DNA of 28,576 nucleotides from JABDNZ01 sp050049805 (GTDB lineage: Bacteria; Gemmatimonadota; Gemmatimonadetes; Longimicrobiales; Gaopeijiaceae), in NCBI GenBank assembly GCA_050049805.1, contig JASFVN010000025.1:1-28576 (forward strand), written 5' to 3'. The notes under the pieces are model-generated. The model was not told the DNA's origin and did not search any database. It saw nothing but the letters and a program-made list of their open reading frames with translations. A program made the translations under genes and the position numbers. Shown piece by piece: positions 8,161 to 17,108 of this stretch. Numbering within the stretch: the first letter of the stretch is position 1; each line of letters starts with the position of its first letter.

Positions 8161-9720
8161 TCAGTCTCCGCCGAACTTGATTCCCTGGGCCAGGGGCAGT
8201 TCGGTGCTCCAATTCACGGTGTTGGTCTGGCGGCGCATGTAGGTCTTCCAGGAATCGGAACCTGATTCCCGCCCCCCGCCGGTGTCCTTCTCGCCCCCGA
8301 AGGCCCCGCCGATTTCGGCGCCGCTTGTGCCGATGTTCACGTTGGCGATCCCGCAGTCACTTCCCCGATGGGAAAGGAAGGTCTCGGCCTCCCTGAAGTT
8401 TTCGGTGAAGATGGAGGATGAAAGGCCCTGGGGGACGCCGTTGTGGATGGCGATGGCCTCCTCGATTTCGTCCACGGCCTCCGCCGGAGAAGCTTCGGGG
8501 TTTCCGTAGGAGATGATGTAGAGAATGGGAGCGAAGGTCTCCTCCTGAACGATCTCCCACTCGTTTCGGACTTCGGCGATGCAGGGCGTCATGTAGAGCC
8601 CACCCGGATACTTGTCGCCTTCAAGCCGCTCTCCGCCATAGAGGATCTTTCCCCCGGCCTCCCGGACCCTGGCCATGGCATTCTCCACATCCTTTACGGT
8701 CTGGGCGTTCACCACCGGACCCATGACCGTATCCCGATCCAGGGGATCGCCGATGCGGATGGATTCGTAGGCCGGGATCAGGCGTTCCAGGAGCGGCTCC
8801 TTCATGGAAGCATGGACGATGATCCTGCGGGTGGAAGTGCATCGCTGGCCCGCCGTCCCCACAGCGCCGAACAGGATGGTGGGAAGGACCAGATCCATGT
8901 TGGCGGAGGGAGTCACGATGATGGCGTTGTTTCCGCCCAACTCCAGGATCGTTCCGGCCAAACGCCCGCCCACCACCTCGGCCACCCGGCGGCCCACTTC
9001 ACAGCTCCCGGTGGCCGATACGAGGGGGATCCGACGATCGTGGAGAAGCCGGTCACCCACCGTAGAACCCTTCCCTACCGAAAGGGAGAAGATGGCGGGA
9101 TCCACGTCGTTGGCCCGGCACACCTCGGCGGCGATCTTGGTGACAGCGATGGCCGTAAGAGGGGTTTTCGAGGCGGGCTTCCAGAGAGTGGAGTCTCCAC
9201 AAACCGCTGCCAGGGCCGAGTTCCAGGCCCAGACCGCCACGGGGAAATTGAAGGCCGAGATCACCGCGACGACGCCAAGAGGATGCCACTGCTCCCTCAT
9301 GTGATGGTCTGGACGCTCGGACTGCATGGTGAGACCGTACAGTTGCCTGCTGAGACCCACGGCGAAATCGCAGATGTCGATCATCTCCTGGACCTCACCC
9401 TCACCCTCGGCGATGATCTTCCCCATCTCGAGGGTCACCAGAGCCCCCAGGTCATCCTTCTTTTCCCGCAGTGCGTTCCCGAGCTGTCGCACCACTTCGC
9501 CCCGCTTCGGCGCAGGGATTTTCCGCCACTCCAGAAAAGCGGCATGGGCCTTCTCGACGATGGCATCGAACTCCTCCTCGGTGACCTGCTGCACGGAGGC
9601 GATCTTGGCTCCATCGATGGGGGTGAAGACATCCAGAACCGGGCCCGAACCGACCCACTCCCCGGCGAACCCTCCCAGGTTCATATCGTCGATCCCCAGC
9701 CGTTTCAGAAAATCGTACAT
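8161..9720 (-). CDS. amaB: Aldehyde dehydrogenase, ALDH7 (alpha-aminoadipate semialdehyde dehydrogenase) type
   Basis: This NAD-dependent dehydrogenase is of the antiquitin class, which oxidises alpha-aminoadipate semialdehyde in lysine breakdown. It has 519 residues. Visible residues are Asn158 in AFNFP, Lys181 in LWKPASKTP, the general base Glu260 in LELGGNNA, and the nucleophile Cys294 in GQRCTS. The C-terminal GGAFGGEKDTGGGRESGSD stretch, ending in WKTYMRRQTNTVNWS, is the ALDH7 signature. ATG 9720 was chosen over a TTG at 9729 because the TTGGGAGCT before it supplies a ribosome-binding site. It lies 130 bases after the M14 peptidase gene on the same strand. No other lysine-degradation gene is in view, and a neighbouring HypD makes a related five-carbon semialdehyde, so the physiological substrate remains open. 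Confidence 0.9.
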   Translation of the reverse strand: MYDFLKRLGIDDMNLGGFAGEWVGSGPVLDVFTPIDGAKIASVQQVTEEEFDAIVEKAHAAFLEWRKIPAPKRGEVVRQLGNALREKKDDLGALVTLEMGKIIAEGEGEVQEMIDICDFAVGLSRQLYGLTMQSERPDHHMREQWHPLGVVAVISAFNFPVAVWAWNSALAAVCGDSTLWKPASKTPLTAIAVTKIAAEVCRANDVDPAIFSLSVGKGSTVGDRLLHDRRIPLVSATGSCEVGRRVAEVVGGRLAGTILELGGNNAIIVTPSANMDLVLPTILFGAVGTAGQRCTSTRRIIVHASMKEPLLERLIPAYESIRIGDPLDRDTVMGPVVNAQTVKDVENAMARVREAGGKILYGGERLEGDKYPGGLYMTPCIAEVRNEWEIVQEETFAPILYIISYGNPEASPAEAVDEIEEAIAIHNGVPQGLSSSIFTENFREAETFLSHRGSDCGIANVNIGTSGAEIGGAFGGEKDTGGGRESGSDSWKTYMRRQTNTVNWSTELPLAQGIKFGGD

Positions 9721-9850
9721 AGCTCCCAACCTCGGTCGTATCTCTGGACTCGTTACCTGTGTCGGTCCGGAATTGCCTCACCGGAACCCTGGCTCAGGGC
9801 GAACAAAAAATGGTCGGCGGTAGTCTAAGCCATTCCCCGGCAGGAATCCA

Positions 9851-12520
9851 TCACTCGCCTGCGATGGCATTGAACAAGACCTTGAAGTTCGCCACCATCT
9901 GGGCCCGGTTATGGAGGCTGAACCCCACGAGTATCACGCGTCCGTCCCCGTATGGCACCTCTACCACCGGAGCCCTCCCTGCGACGGCTTCCCCGCCTTC
10001 CAGATAGCCGCTCAACAGCAGAGGCCCTTGGGTCGGGAATGACCCCACAACCCGGGGGGTGCCAACGTGGCCCTCGCTTGGGCTGGTGCCCTCTGTGCCC
10101 CCGGCGGTTTCGGCGCCCTCGACGGTTCCGGTGCCTCCGGCGGCCTCGAACATCTGGGTCCTGGAAGTGACGAACGCCACTCCCTCGGGGTCCATTCCCC
10201 TGGTAAGGGGAGAATCGGGATTCCAGGAGAATCTCAGAATGGATCCGGCGGAGTAGAAGCCCCCATCCCTGCTCTCCTCAGAAACCTCCTGAAGGGGAAG
10301 GTCGAAGGCCTCCAGGGCGAGCTCCGCCGAGCCTTCGTGGAAAAGGAGTGTGCCGCCCTCCCTGGCAAAAATCTTCAGGGCTTCCACGCCTTCCTCACCG
10401 ATTCCGCCCACATACTGCGCAGGTACGGACCCTTCCCGGTTCCCATCCAGGAGCGATCGAGCCCCTACCGAGGGAAGAATGATGGCGTCGAAGTCCTCCT
10501 TCAACGCACCGGCTCGGACCCGGTCGTTTCGGAGCTCGGTGAAAGGGAAACCGTAGTGCTCCAGGATCCACCGAATCCACCCCTCGTCCATGTTGCCCTG
10601 CCAGGGGCGGTAGAGGGCCACCCGGAAGGGGCTCAAGGGCCGGGTGTCAGCCGTGGGGCCCGCGGACCCGCTGAGCGCCGCTCCGGCTTTTGCTACCCTG
10701 CCCATGGCCAGGAACACCTCTCTCAAATCCTCTCCGTGGCCGGTTTCAACCACGAACCTTTCCTCCCCTCGGGTCTCCACGGCCACGGGCACCCCCCGGG
10801 CAAGGAGTCCGTTCAATGCTCGCCAGCCGCCGCCGTCGCCAGGGTAGAGGTACCAGATGCGGTCGGCCATGCGGTCGGAGGGGTTTACCGACCAGATGTC
10901 CTGGAAGGGGCGCAGGGAGAGCTCCGAGGCAGGGGATGATAGCTCAATGGCTTCAAGCCCCATCTGAAGAGGAAGGGTCCAACCTGCTACGTCGTAGGGA
11001 CGTAGGGGTCCACTCTCAACGTCGACTCTGCGAGGGATTCCCTGCCAGAGGTGGGTCTTTTCTCTCAGGTCCGGATAGTCCTGCCGCTCGAAAAGGGTTT
11101 TCACGAAGCCGCCGAAGGGCTGGCTGGTAGGGATCACCAAGGTCTCCTGCGGCAGGGTCCGGCCTCCGGCGCTGAGCGGCTCCACGGCCTGATACACCTC
11201 GATCCCCAGCAACTCCATCTTGTCCACGAGCTCCATCAACGCCATGGGATCGCCCTGGTCCAGGGGTAGAGCCCACCCGTAAGGACGCTCCTCCTCGAAC
11301 CTCTCGATATTCGCCTGGGCCAGTCGGTACTTGGAGAGAAGCATGTCCTCCCGGTACCGTGCCACGACATCGAGAACGGCTTTGGAGGCCGTGAGGCAGT
11401 ACTCTACGGCGTCACCGATCCGCCACCAGCCGCCCTCCCACGGCGTGGTGTAGAAGGCCGACTTCTGAAAGTCCCTCCACTCTTCCGGGATGTCCTCCAA
11501 CGAGTATTCGTGGGGGGTGGCCAGATAGTAGAGAGCCGTTTCCGTCAGAATCGAAGGAATATTGTGGTGGGTCACCACCTGGGTCATGAAGCCCGGGTAC
11601 CAGGCGTCGAAGCTGACCCTGGACACGGCACCCGGCTTTCCCTCTGCATCGAAGGCCATCCCCATGGCGGCTCCGATGAGGTTCTCCCACCGAATCACCT
11701 CCCCGGGCTTGTTGGGGTTCACCGGCTCCCCGTAGGGAGGAATCCAGATCCGGGTCGGGAAGGGAGCCGTCTGATGGTGATTGTAGACGACGTTCGGAAA
11801 CCACTCCTGGTTCTGGAGGCGGCTGACGTTCCTGACCTCCTCCTGCGTGACATTGTAGGAGTCCCGGTTGTTGTCGTGGCCGATGTAACGGTTGTAGAGC
11901 CAGGGCATCCGGCTCCGCTCGAACTCGGTACCCACGTGCTCCATGTACCACTCGGCCACCATGGTCATGCCGTCCGGGTTCGGGAAGACCAGGAGGGTTA
12001 TGAGCTCATCCCTGATCCGCTGGGTCCCAGGGTCCTCATCCACCACCAGATCGTAGGCCAGCTGCAGAGCGTGCTCGCTGGGCGCCGCCTCGGTGGCGTG
12101 GAGTCCCACGTCGATCCACGCGATTCCCTTCCCTTCCACCGCCAACGCCTGAGCCTCCTCGGGGCTCAAGCCTCTCCCCAGGCTCAAGCGCTGGGCCGTC
12201 TCCCTATAGTCTTCCAGCCGGGCCATGTTCTCGGCGGAAGAGATCACGCCGTACCGGTGGAGCCGCCCCATTCCCGTCACCCCCATGTCCAGAACCCTCA
12301 TGCGACCCCCGGAATACTCGGCCAGGTGGTCGAACCACTCCATGGCTCTTTCGTAGGTCGTCAGGTGGTAGTCGGCACCCACGGGATATCCGAAGAACGC
12401 CTCCGGCGTCATGGGTTCCTGGGCTTCGCCAATCGAGGGGAACCCGCCCAGAACGACCAGGAAGGCGAAGTGGAAGAGGAGGGCCCTGAGGCTGAGAGAA
12501 AAAACCGGTTGGATGCGCAT
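9851..12520 (-). CDS. Exported M14-family zinc carboxypeptidase-like protein with C-terminal amidotransferase-like domain
   Basis: This is a predicted secreted metallopeptidase of 889 residues. A signal peptide covers residues 1-34, ending near GEAQ. The M14 domain (about 40-370) has the zinc pair His141-x-x-Glu144 in GLHATEAAPS, a third-ligand candidate His248 or His249 in VVYNHHQT, and the catalytic Glu327 in LTETALYYL. The family segment NPDGM is at 181-185. After a linker, residues about 630-750 read like a class I glutamine-amidotransferase fold (RVALYRPW, DAIILPSVG, GGTLLFHEG), as seen in other large exported M14 proteins; I see no catalytic Cys there. Residues 793-820 are a Gly/Thr/Glu-rich low-complexity insert, probably a flexible linker. 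It starts at ATG 12520, 165 bases after the nhaC stop. It would release amino acids from peptides outside the cytoplasm. Confidence 0.9.
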   Translation of the reverse strand: MRIQPVFSLSLRALLFHFAFLVVLGGFPSIGEAQEPMTPEAFFGYPVGADYHLTTYERAMEWFDHLAEYSGGRMRVLDMGVTGMGRLHRYGVISSAENMARLEDYRETAQRLSLGRGLSPEEAQALAVEGKGIAWIDVGLHATEAAPSEHALQLAYDLVVDEDPGTQRIRDELITLLVFPNPDGMTMVAEWYMEHVGTEFERSRMPWLYNRYIGHDNNRDSYNVTQEEVRNVSRLQNQEWFPNVVYNHHQTAPFPTRIWIPPYGEPVNPNKPGEVIRWENLIGAAMGMAFDAEGKPGAVSRVSFDAWYPGFMTQVVTHHNIPSILTETALYYLATPHEYSLEDIPEEWRDFQKSAFYTTPWEGGWWRIGDAVEYCLTASKAVLDVVARYREDMLLSKYRLAQANIERFEEERPYGWALPLDQGDPMALMELVDKMELLGIEVYQAVEPLSAGGRTLPQETLVIPTSQPFGGFVKTLFERQDYPDLREKTHLWQGIPRRVDVESGPLRPYDVAGWTLPLQMGLEAIELSSPASELSLRPFQDIWSVNPSDRMADRIWYLYPGDGGGWRALNGLLARGVPVAVETRGEERFVVETGHGEDLREVFLAMGRVAKAGAALSGSAGPTADTRPLSPFRVALYRPWQGNMDEGWIRWILEHYGFPFTELRNDRVRAGALKEDFDAIILPSVGARSLLDGNREGSVPAQYVGGIGEEGVEALKIFAREGGTLLFHEGSAELALEAFDLPLQEVSEESRDGGFYSAGSILRFSWNPDSPLTRGMDPEGVAFVTSRTQMFEAAGGTGTVEGAETAGGTEGTSPSEGHVGTPRVVGSFPTQGPLLLSGYLEGGEAVAGRAPVVEVPYGDGRVILVGFSLHNRAQMVANFKVLFNAIAGE

Positions 12521-12596
12521 GGGAAAGCTCGGTTTTCGGGGCTTACAACCAGGTGAACTCAGGCAATGGGGGGTAGGCCAGACCCGTTGGCAAGGC

Positions 12597-12627
12597 CGAG
12601 CCCCCCGGGAGGCTCCCGACGGGCTCG
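12597..12627 (-). terminator. GC-rich hairpin after nhaC
   Basis: On the minus strand CGAGCCC pairs with GGGCTCG, and inside it CGGGA pairs with TCCCG around a 3-base loop. It lies 58 bases after the nhaC stop and has no T-run. It may be a weak terminator, a stabilising 3' end or a processing site between nhaC and the M14 peptidase. Confidence 0.5.
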
Positions 12628-12685
12628 ATGAAGTTCAGGTTGACACCGGCAGGCGAGGAGAGGGTGACTCCAGCACCTTCGGCCC

Positions 12686-14200
12686 TCAGAACACGATGAA
12701 CGCGATGATCGTATAGAGGATCGCACCGATCCCAGCCGCCACAGTCGCGATGGGCATCTGCGTGGTGACGTGGTCCATGTGGTTCGAGCCGGTAGCCAAA
12801 CTCGAGAGGATCGTGGTGTCGCTGATGGGCGAACACTGGTCCCCGTAAACCGCCCCTCCCAGGACGGCCCCGAAACAGAGCGTGATGTAGAAGGGGTCCG
12901 GGTTCACCGCATACGCCAGCGGCATGGCGATGGGGAAGACCACTGCATAGGTACCCCAGGACGAGCCCACCGAGAAGGCGATCAGCATGCAGATCAGCAT
13001 GAAGATGGCCGGGAGGAGGGCCGGTTGGATGATCTCCGATGTGGTCCGGACCAGGAAGCCAGCTGTACCCAGGGATCCCGACACCGTGCCCAGGGTGACC
13101 GCCAGAGCCAGAATAATGGCTCCCAACGACACCCCTTTCACCCCATCTACAAACCCCTCGATGACCTCTGTCAGCTTCATGCCCTTGATGAGGGCCAGGA
13201 TCATGGCCGAAAGCACGGAAAGAACGAATGCCTCGTTGATGGGAACGCTCACGGTGCCGGTGGCCCGGTAGTTCAGGACCAGGCCGCCCACCGCGATCCC
13301 GATGAGGGTGAGGATGGGAACGGAGAAATCCCAATTTGTGGTCTTATAGCCCTCGGGAACCTTCAGCTCCTCCAGTTCCTTGCTGGACATGGTTTGCACG
13401 CCGGGGGCATCCAGCTCCCCTGTGGTCTTCACTCGCTCAATGGCCCGCTTCATCTTTCCGAACACGAAGGGGTTGAGGTCCAGGGCGAAAGTATAGGTGA
13501 AGACCACCGCAAGGATCCCGTAGAAATTGAAGAAGATGGCCCTGTAGAAGAACGAGGTGGCATCCCCGATGGTGGCGAAGAGGGGAATCGTTCCCACCAC
13601 CAGCCCGCCTACGTAGGCGGGCCAGACGTTGAACGGAATCACGGTGGCGATGGGGGAGGCCGTGCTGTCGATGATGTACGAAAGCTCCTCATGGGAGACC
13701 TTGGCCTCGTCGGCCACAGGCTTCACCGTGCTTCCGGCCAGAATGGTGCTGATGGTCCCGCCCTGGTGGAAGACGGTCCCGATCATGCACCCGAAGAGCC
13801 GCGCGCTCTTTCGGCCCCGGACCATCCGCTCCCCGGCCCAGTGGGCGAAGTAGCGGGCCCCTCCGGTCCGGGTCCATAGCCCGATGAGCCCCCCGAGGCA
13901 CCAGAGATAGACCAGAAGGATCTGGGCGTAGGATTCAGTGCCCACGGCCGGCAGGAGGAACTCCGCGATGATGTTGAACTTCCCGCTTACGATCCCTCCG
14001 GCGGAGATCCCGATGAAGAGGGCGGAGATCACTTCCTTGGTCCAGAAGCAGAGGACCAGGGTCAGGGCCGCCGGAACGATGGACCAGAATCCGAAATCCT
14101 CCTCACCCGGCACCGGGCTGATGATTCCTGTGTTGTTTCGGAGATAGAGGAGAAGGATCAGAGCGAGGCCGCCGACGACCCAGGTGATGGTTCGCTTCAT
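12686..14200 (-). CDS. nhaC: Na+/H+ antiporter, NhaC family
   Basis: This inner-membrane antiporter exports Na+ in exchange for protons. It has 504 residues and about a dozen hydrophobic segments. Family marks are the GSSWGTYAVVFPIAMPLAY segment and the GAVYGDQCSPISDTTILSS block in the C-terminal half, which correspond to the conserved NhaC core. ATG 14200 (MKRTITWVVGGLAL) begins directly before the first membrane segment; the longer open frame upstream lacks membrane character. The Shine-Dalgarno is weak. A hairpin lies 36 bases upstream. It is divergent from a DAACS symporter gene by 155 bases. An Na+ exporter beside Na+-coupled symporters would recycle the sodium they bring in (inference). 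Confidence 0.93.
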   Translation of the reverse strand: MKRTITWVVGGLALILLLYLRNNTGIISPVPGEEDFGFWSIVPAALTLVLCFWTKEVISALFIGISAGGIVSGKFNIIAEFLLPAVGTESYAQILLVYLWCLGGLIGLWTRTGGARYFAHWAGERMVRGRKSARLFGCMIGTVFHQGGTISTILAGSTVKPVADEAKVSHEELSYIIDSTASPIATVIPFNVWPAYVGGLVVGTIPLFATIGDATSFFYRAIFFNFYGILAVVFTYTFALDLNPFVFGKMKRAIERVKTTGELDAPGVQTMSSKELEELKVPEGYKTTNWDFSVPILTLIGIAVGGLVLNYRATGTVSVPINEAFVLSVLSAMILALIKGMKLTEVIEGFVDGVKGVSLGAIILALAVTLGTVSGSLGTAGFLVRTTSEIIQPALLPAIFMLICMLIAFSVGSSWGTYAVVFPIAMPLAYAVNPDPFYITLCFGAVLGGAVYGDQCSPISDTTILSSLATGSNHMDHVTTQMPIATVAAGIGAILYTIIAFIVF

Positions 14201-14235
14201 GGAAAGCAGTCCGTTGGGGTTCGACCAAGGGCAAC

Positions 14236-14255
14236 CGGCGGCCGGAGAGCCGCCG
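14236..14255. promoter_or_regulatory. Inverted repeat in the nhaC / DAACS divergent region
   Basis: CGGCGGC and GCCGCCG form a perfect 7-base inverted repeat around a 6-base loop, 36 bases before the nhaC start and 100 bases before the divergent symporter start. It could be a leader hairpin of nhaC or an operator. No clear -35/-10 boxes were identified in this 155-base interval. Confidence 0.4.
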
Positions 14256-14355
14256 CTGGCACGACGCCGAGGATAGTGGGGCTCTGCAACGGGGGTCAAG
14301 CTCTGACAGAGGGAGGTCCCTTGTCTGGAGGCACTGAAACGCGTACCCGTTGCCT

Positions 14356-15603
14356 ATGAAAATTCCCTATCGGTCCCTGACCTTCTGGATCTTCGTGGGC
14401 CTCTTCGGAGGCATGGTGGCTGGGCAAATCTTCGGTGAGGCCATCGTGCCCATCGCCCAGCCCCTCTCCGACATCTTCCTCCGGCTCCTCAGGATGGCGG
14501 TGATGCCCCTGGTCATCACATCGTTGACCGCCGCCGTGATCAACGTCGGCGGTCGCCGGGACCTGGGGATCCTGGGGGCGAAGACCTTCGGGTACTACGT
14601 CACCAGCAGCCTGCTGGCCATCCTCACTGGCCAGACCCTCGTGAACCTGTTCAGGCCGGGAGTGGGATCTTCCATCGAGTTCCAGGAGGAGATTACGGAG
14701 ATCCCCGCCGCCGCCCAGGGACCGGTGGAGCTCATCCTGAACATCATCCCGGAAAACCCTTTTCAGGCACTGGCGGAGGGTACCGTCCTCCCGGTGATCT
14801 TCTTCTGCATCCTCTTCGGGTACTTCGTCACACGACTCGACGAGCCCCACCGGTCGAACCTGGGTGACTTCTTCCAGGGGGCCTTCAAGGCCATGATGAA
14901 GCTGACCTACGCCGTCATATGGACCGCTCCCCTGGGCGTCTTCGGCATCAACGCCCGCATCGTGGCCACCACCGGTTTCGAGGCCTTCCGCTCGTTGGGG
15001 TTCTACTTCGTGGTGGTCCTGATCGGGCTACTGATCCACGCCGTCGTCACCCTCCCCCTCCTGGTCTATCTGGTCACCCGAAGGAACCCTTTCCGGCACT
15101 TCCTGGGGATGCCTCCGGCTCTGATTACGGGATTTTCCACCGGATCCACCATCGTCACCCTCCCCCTCACCATGAAAGCCGTTACGGAGAACTCGGGGGT
15201 GTCGGAGAAGATCTCCTCTTTCGTCCTCCCCATCGGCGCCACGGTGAATATGGACGGCACGGCTCTGTACGAGTGCGTGGCGGTGATTTTCATCGCCCAG
15301 ATCTACGGGTTCACCCTGGGCTTCGACCAACAGCTCATCATCGTCATTACTGCCCTCCTGGCCTCCATCGGAGCCGCCTCCATCCCCATGTCGGGCCTGG
15401 TCATGATGTCCATCATCCTGGGAGCCGTAGGGCTTCCCCTGGAGGGAGTGGGCGTCATTCTCGCCGTGGATCGGGTGTTGGACATGTTCCGGACCATGGT
15501 GAACATTCTCAGCGACTCCTGCGGGGCTGTCATCGTGGCAAAGCTGGATGGGGAGGACGTGCTGAAGCCGAAAAGGCCGGCCGGCGCCGCAGCCCCGGTC
15601 TAG
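14356..15603 (+). CDS. Dicarboxylate/amino acid:cation symporter (DAACS family), first copy
   Basis: This is an inner-membrane secondary transporter of the glutamate/aspartate (GltP/DctA) family, with 415 residues. The first re-entrant loop reads STGSTIVTLPLTM. The sodium-site motif NMDGTALYE is intact. Near the C-terminus the stretch VLDMFRTMVNIL keeps the Asp, Arg and Asn that bind acidic amino acids in GltPh (Asp394, Arg397 and Asn401 in that protein, from memory), so glutamate or aspartate is the likely cargo. ATG 14356 is chosen over a TTG two codons upstream because it leads directly into a typical membrane-domain start. No clear ribosome-binding site is seen. It is divergent from nhaC and convergent with a second, distinct DAACS gene. 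Confidence 0.92.
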   Translation: MKIPYRSLTFWIFVGLFGGMVAGQIFGEAIVPIAQPLSDIFLRLLRMAVMPLVITSLTAAVINVGGRRDLGILGAKTFGYYVTSSLLAILTGQTLVNLFRPGVGSSIEFQEEITEIPAAAQGPVELILNIIPENPFQALAEGTVLPVIFFCILFGYFVTRLDEPHRSNLGDFFQGAFKAMMKLTYAVIWTAPLGVFGINARIVATTGFEAFRSLGFYFVVVLIGLLIHAVVTLPLLVYLVTRRNPFRHFLGMPPALITGFSTGSTIVTLPLTMKAVTENSGVSEKISSFVLPIGATVNMDGTALYECVAVIFIAQIYGFTLGFDQQLIIVITALLASIGAASIPMSGLVMMSIILGAVGLPLEGVGVILAVDRVLDMFRTMVNILSDSCGAVIVAKLDGEDVLKPKRPAGAAAPV

Positions 15604-15639
15604 GGGGCCGGGCAACGGTTCCACGTCCACGAAATCGAC

Positions 15640-15670
15640 GAGGCCCCGGGATTTCGATTCCCGGGGCCTC
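15640..15670. terminator. Bidirectional terminator between the two DAACS genes
   Basis: This is a perfect 12-pair stem, GAGGCCCCGGGA with TCCCGGGGCCTC, around a 7-base loop, centred between convergent stops at 15603 and 15723. Neither side has a long T-run (CTCTTC on the plus side), but position and stem strength fit a shared terminator. Confidence 0.8.
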
Positions 15671-15722
15671 CTCTTCGCCCCGCCATCCGCGGGAGCCCTG
15701 AAGAAGAAGACGCCTCGCTCTT

Positions 15723-16982
15723 CTACCAGGTGTCCTTCTGCGGGATATTCAGCTCGCCCTCGGTCTTGGCCACCCAGACCGCCGCGGCCGAATCCCCTGT
15801 CACGTTCACCGCCGTTCGGGTCATATCAAGGATCCGCTCCACGCCAAGCACCAGGGCCAGGCCCTCCAACGGGATACCGAGAGCTTCCAGGACGATGGCC
15901 AGGGTAATGAACCCGATACCCGGAACACCGGCGGCCCCGATGGAAGCCAGCGTCGCGGTGATCACCACGATGACCAACTGACCCGGGGTGAGGGTGATGC
16001 CGTAGACCTGAGCAATGAAGATGGTGCTCACCCCGTGGTAGATCCCGGTTCCGTTCATGTTCACGGTGGCACCCAGGGGAAGCACGAAGGAAGCCACGTC
16101 CCGGGACACGCCCAAGTCGTTTTCCGTAATCCTCAGGTTGATTGGCAGAGCCGCGTTGCTGGATGAGGTGGAGAAGGCGAAGACCATCACCTCATAGAAC
16201 CGCTTGAAGAAGAGGATCGGGTTCATGCCGGAGAAGAAACGGAGGGTGATGGGATAGAAGGTGATGGTGAAGAGGATCATGGTTCCCACTCCAACCAGGA
16301 CGTATTGGAGGAGGGAGAGGATCACCTGATACCCGAAACGCCCCGCCACGGCGGCGATGAGAATGAAGACGCCATAGGGTGCGATCTTCATGATCATTTC
16401 CACAATGACCACCATGGCGTCGTTCACCGACTCGAGGACATTGATGAGGGGTTTTCGTTTCTCCTCGGCAAGTACGGTGAGGGCGATCCCGAAGAAAAGA
16501 GAGAAGAAGATGATCTGGAGCATGTCCATGTTGGCCATGGACGCGATGGGGTTCCGGGGGATGATGTTGAAGAGGATGTCCTGAAGACCAGGGGCCTCCT
16601 GCATGGATTCCAGGCGCTCCTGGTTCGTTCCCGCGTAGTCTGCCAGGAGCTGGGTCTTCACGTCCTCGTCCAGGCCGGATCCCGGCCGCACGGCACCCGC
16701 CACGGCCAGCCCCATGGCTACGGCCAGGGCCGTCGCCACCAGGTAGTATCCGATGGTCTTGATCCCGATCCTCCCCAGCTTCTTCAGGTCCCCGAGGCTG
16801 GCCGTCCCGATGATGAGGGAGGCCATGACCAGAGGAATCACGATCATGATGAGGAGGCGGATGAAGGCCTGTCCAAGGGGCTCGAGCCGTACGAAGACAT
16901 CGCCGAAGCCCGCCATCTCCGCTATGGCGCCTACGATGGCACCGAGGATGAGTCCGATCAGGATCTTGGTATGAAGTTGCAC
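15723..16982 (-). CDS. Dicarboxylate/amino acid:cation symporter (DAACS family), second copy
   Basis: This is a second inner-membrane symporter of the same family, with 419 residues, clearly diverged from the copy at 14356. It has the classical serine-rich loop STSSSNAALP. Its GVERILDMTRTAVNVTGD stretch keeps the Asp, Arg and Asn for acidic substrates and the later Asp of a sodium site. The usual NMDGT motif reads NMNGTGIYHG here, with Asn in place of an Asp that ligates sodium in GltPh, so its ion coupling may differ. GTG 16982 was chosen because AAAGGAG lies six bases upstream and the residues before it (42 more in the open frame) look non-coding. It follows the DsrE-like gene by 126 bases on the same strand. 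Confidence 0.9.
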   Translation of the reverse strand: MQLHTKILIGLILGAIVGAIAEMAGFGDVFVRLEPLGQAFIRLLIMIVIPLVMASLIIGTASLGDLKKLGRIGIKTIGYYLVATALAVAMGLAVAGAVRPGSGLDEDVKTQLLADYAGTNQERLESMQEAPGLQDILFNIIPRNPIASMANMDMLQIIFFSLFFGIALTVLAEEKRKPLINVLESVNDAMVVIVEMIMKIAPYGVFILIAAVAGRFGYQVILSLLQYVLVGVGTMILFTITFYPITLRFFSGMNPILFFKRFYEVMVFAFSTSSSNAALPINLRITENDLGVSRDVASFVLPLGATVNMNGTGIYHGVSTIFIAQVYGITLTPGQLVIVVITATLASIGAAGVPGIGFITLAIVLEALGIPLEGLALVLGVERILDMTRTAVNVTGDSAAAVWVAKTEGELNIPQKDTW

Positions 16983-17108
16983 GTATGGCTCCTTTTCAGG
17001 TCGCCGAGTGGTCCCGGGCCCTTCCCATGGAGGGCAAACAACCGCACCAAAGTGTCGGGGGCGCCTCCGTAGAGCAACTGCAGGCCCCGTCGGGTCGGGC
17101 CGGTCCAA

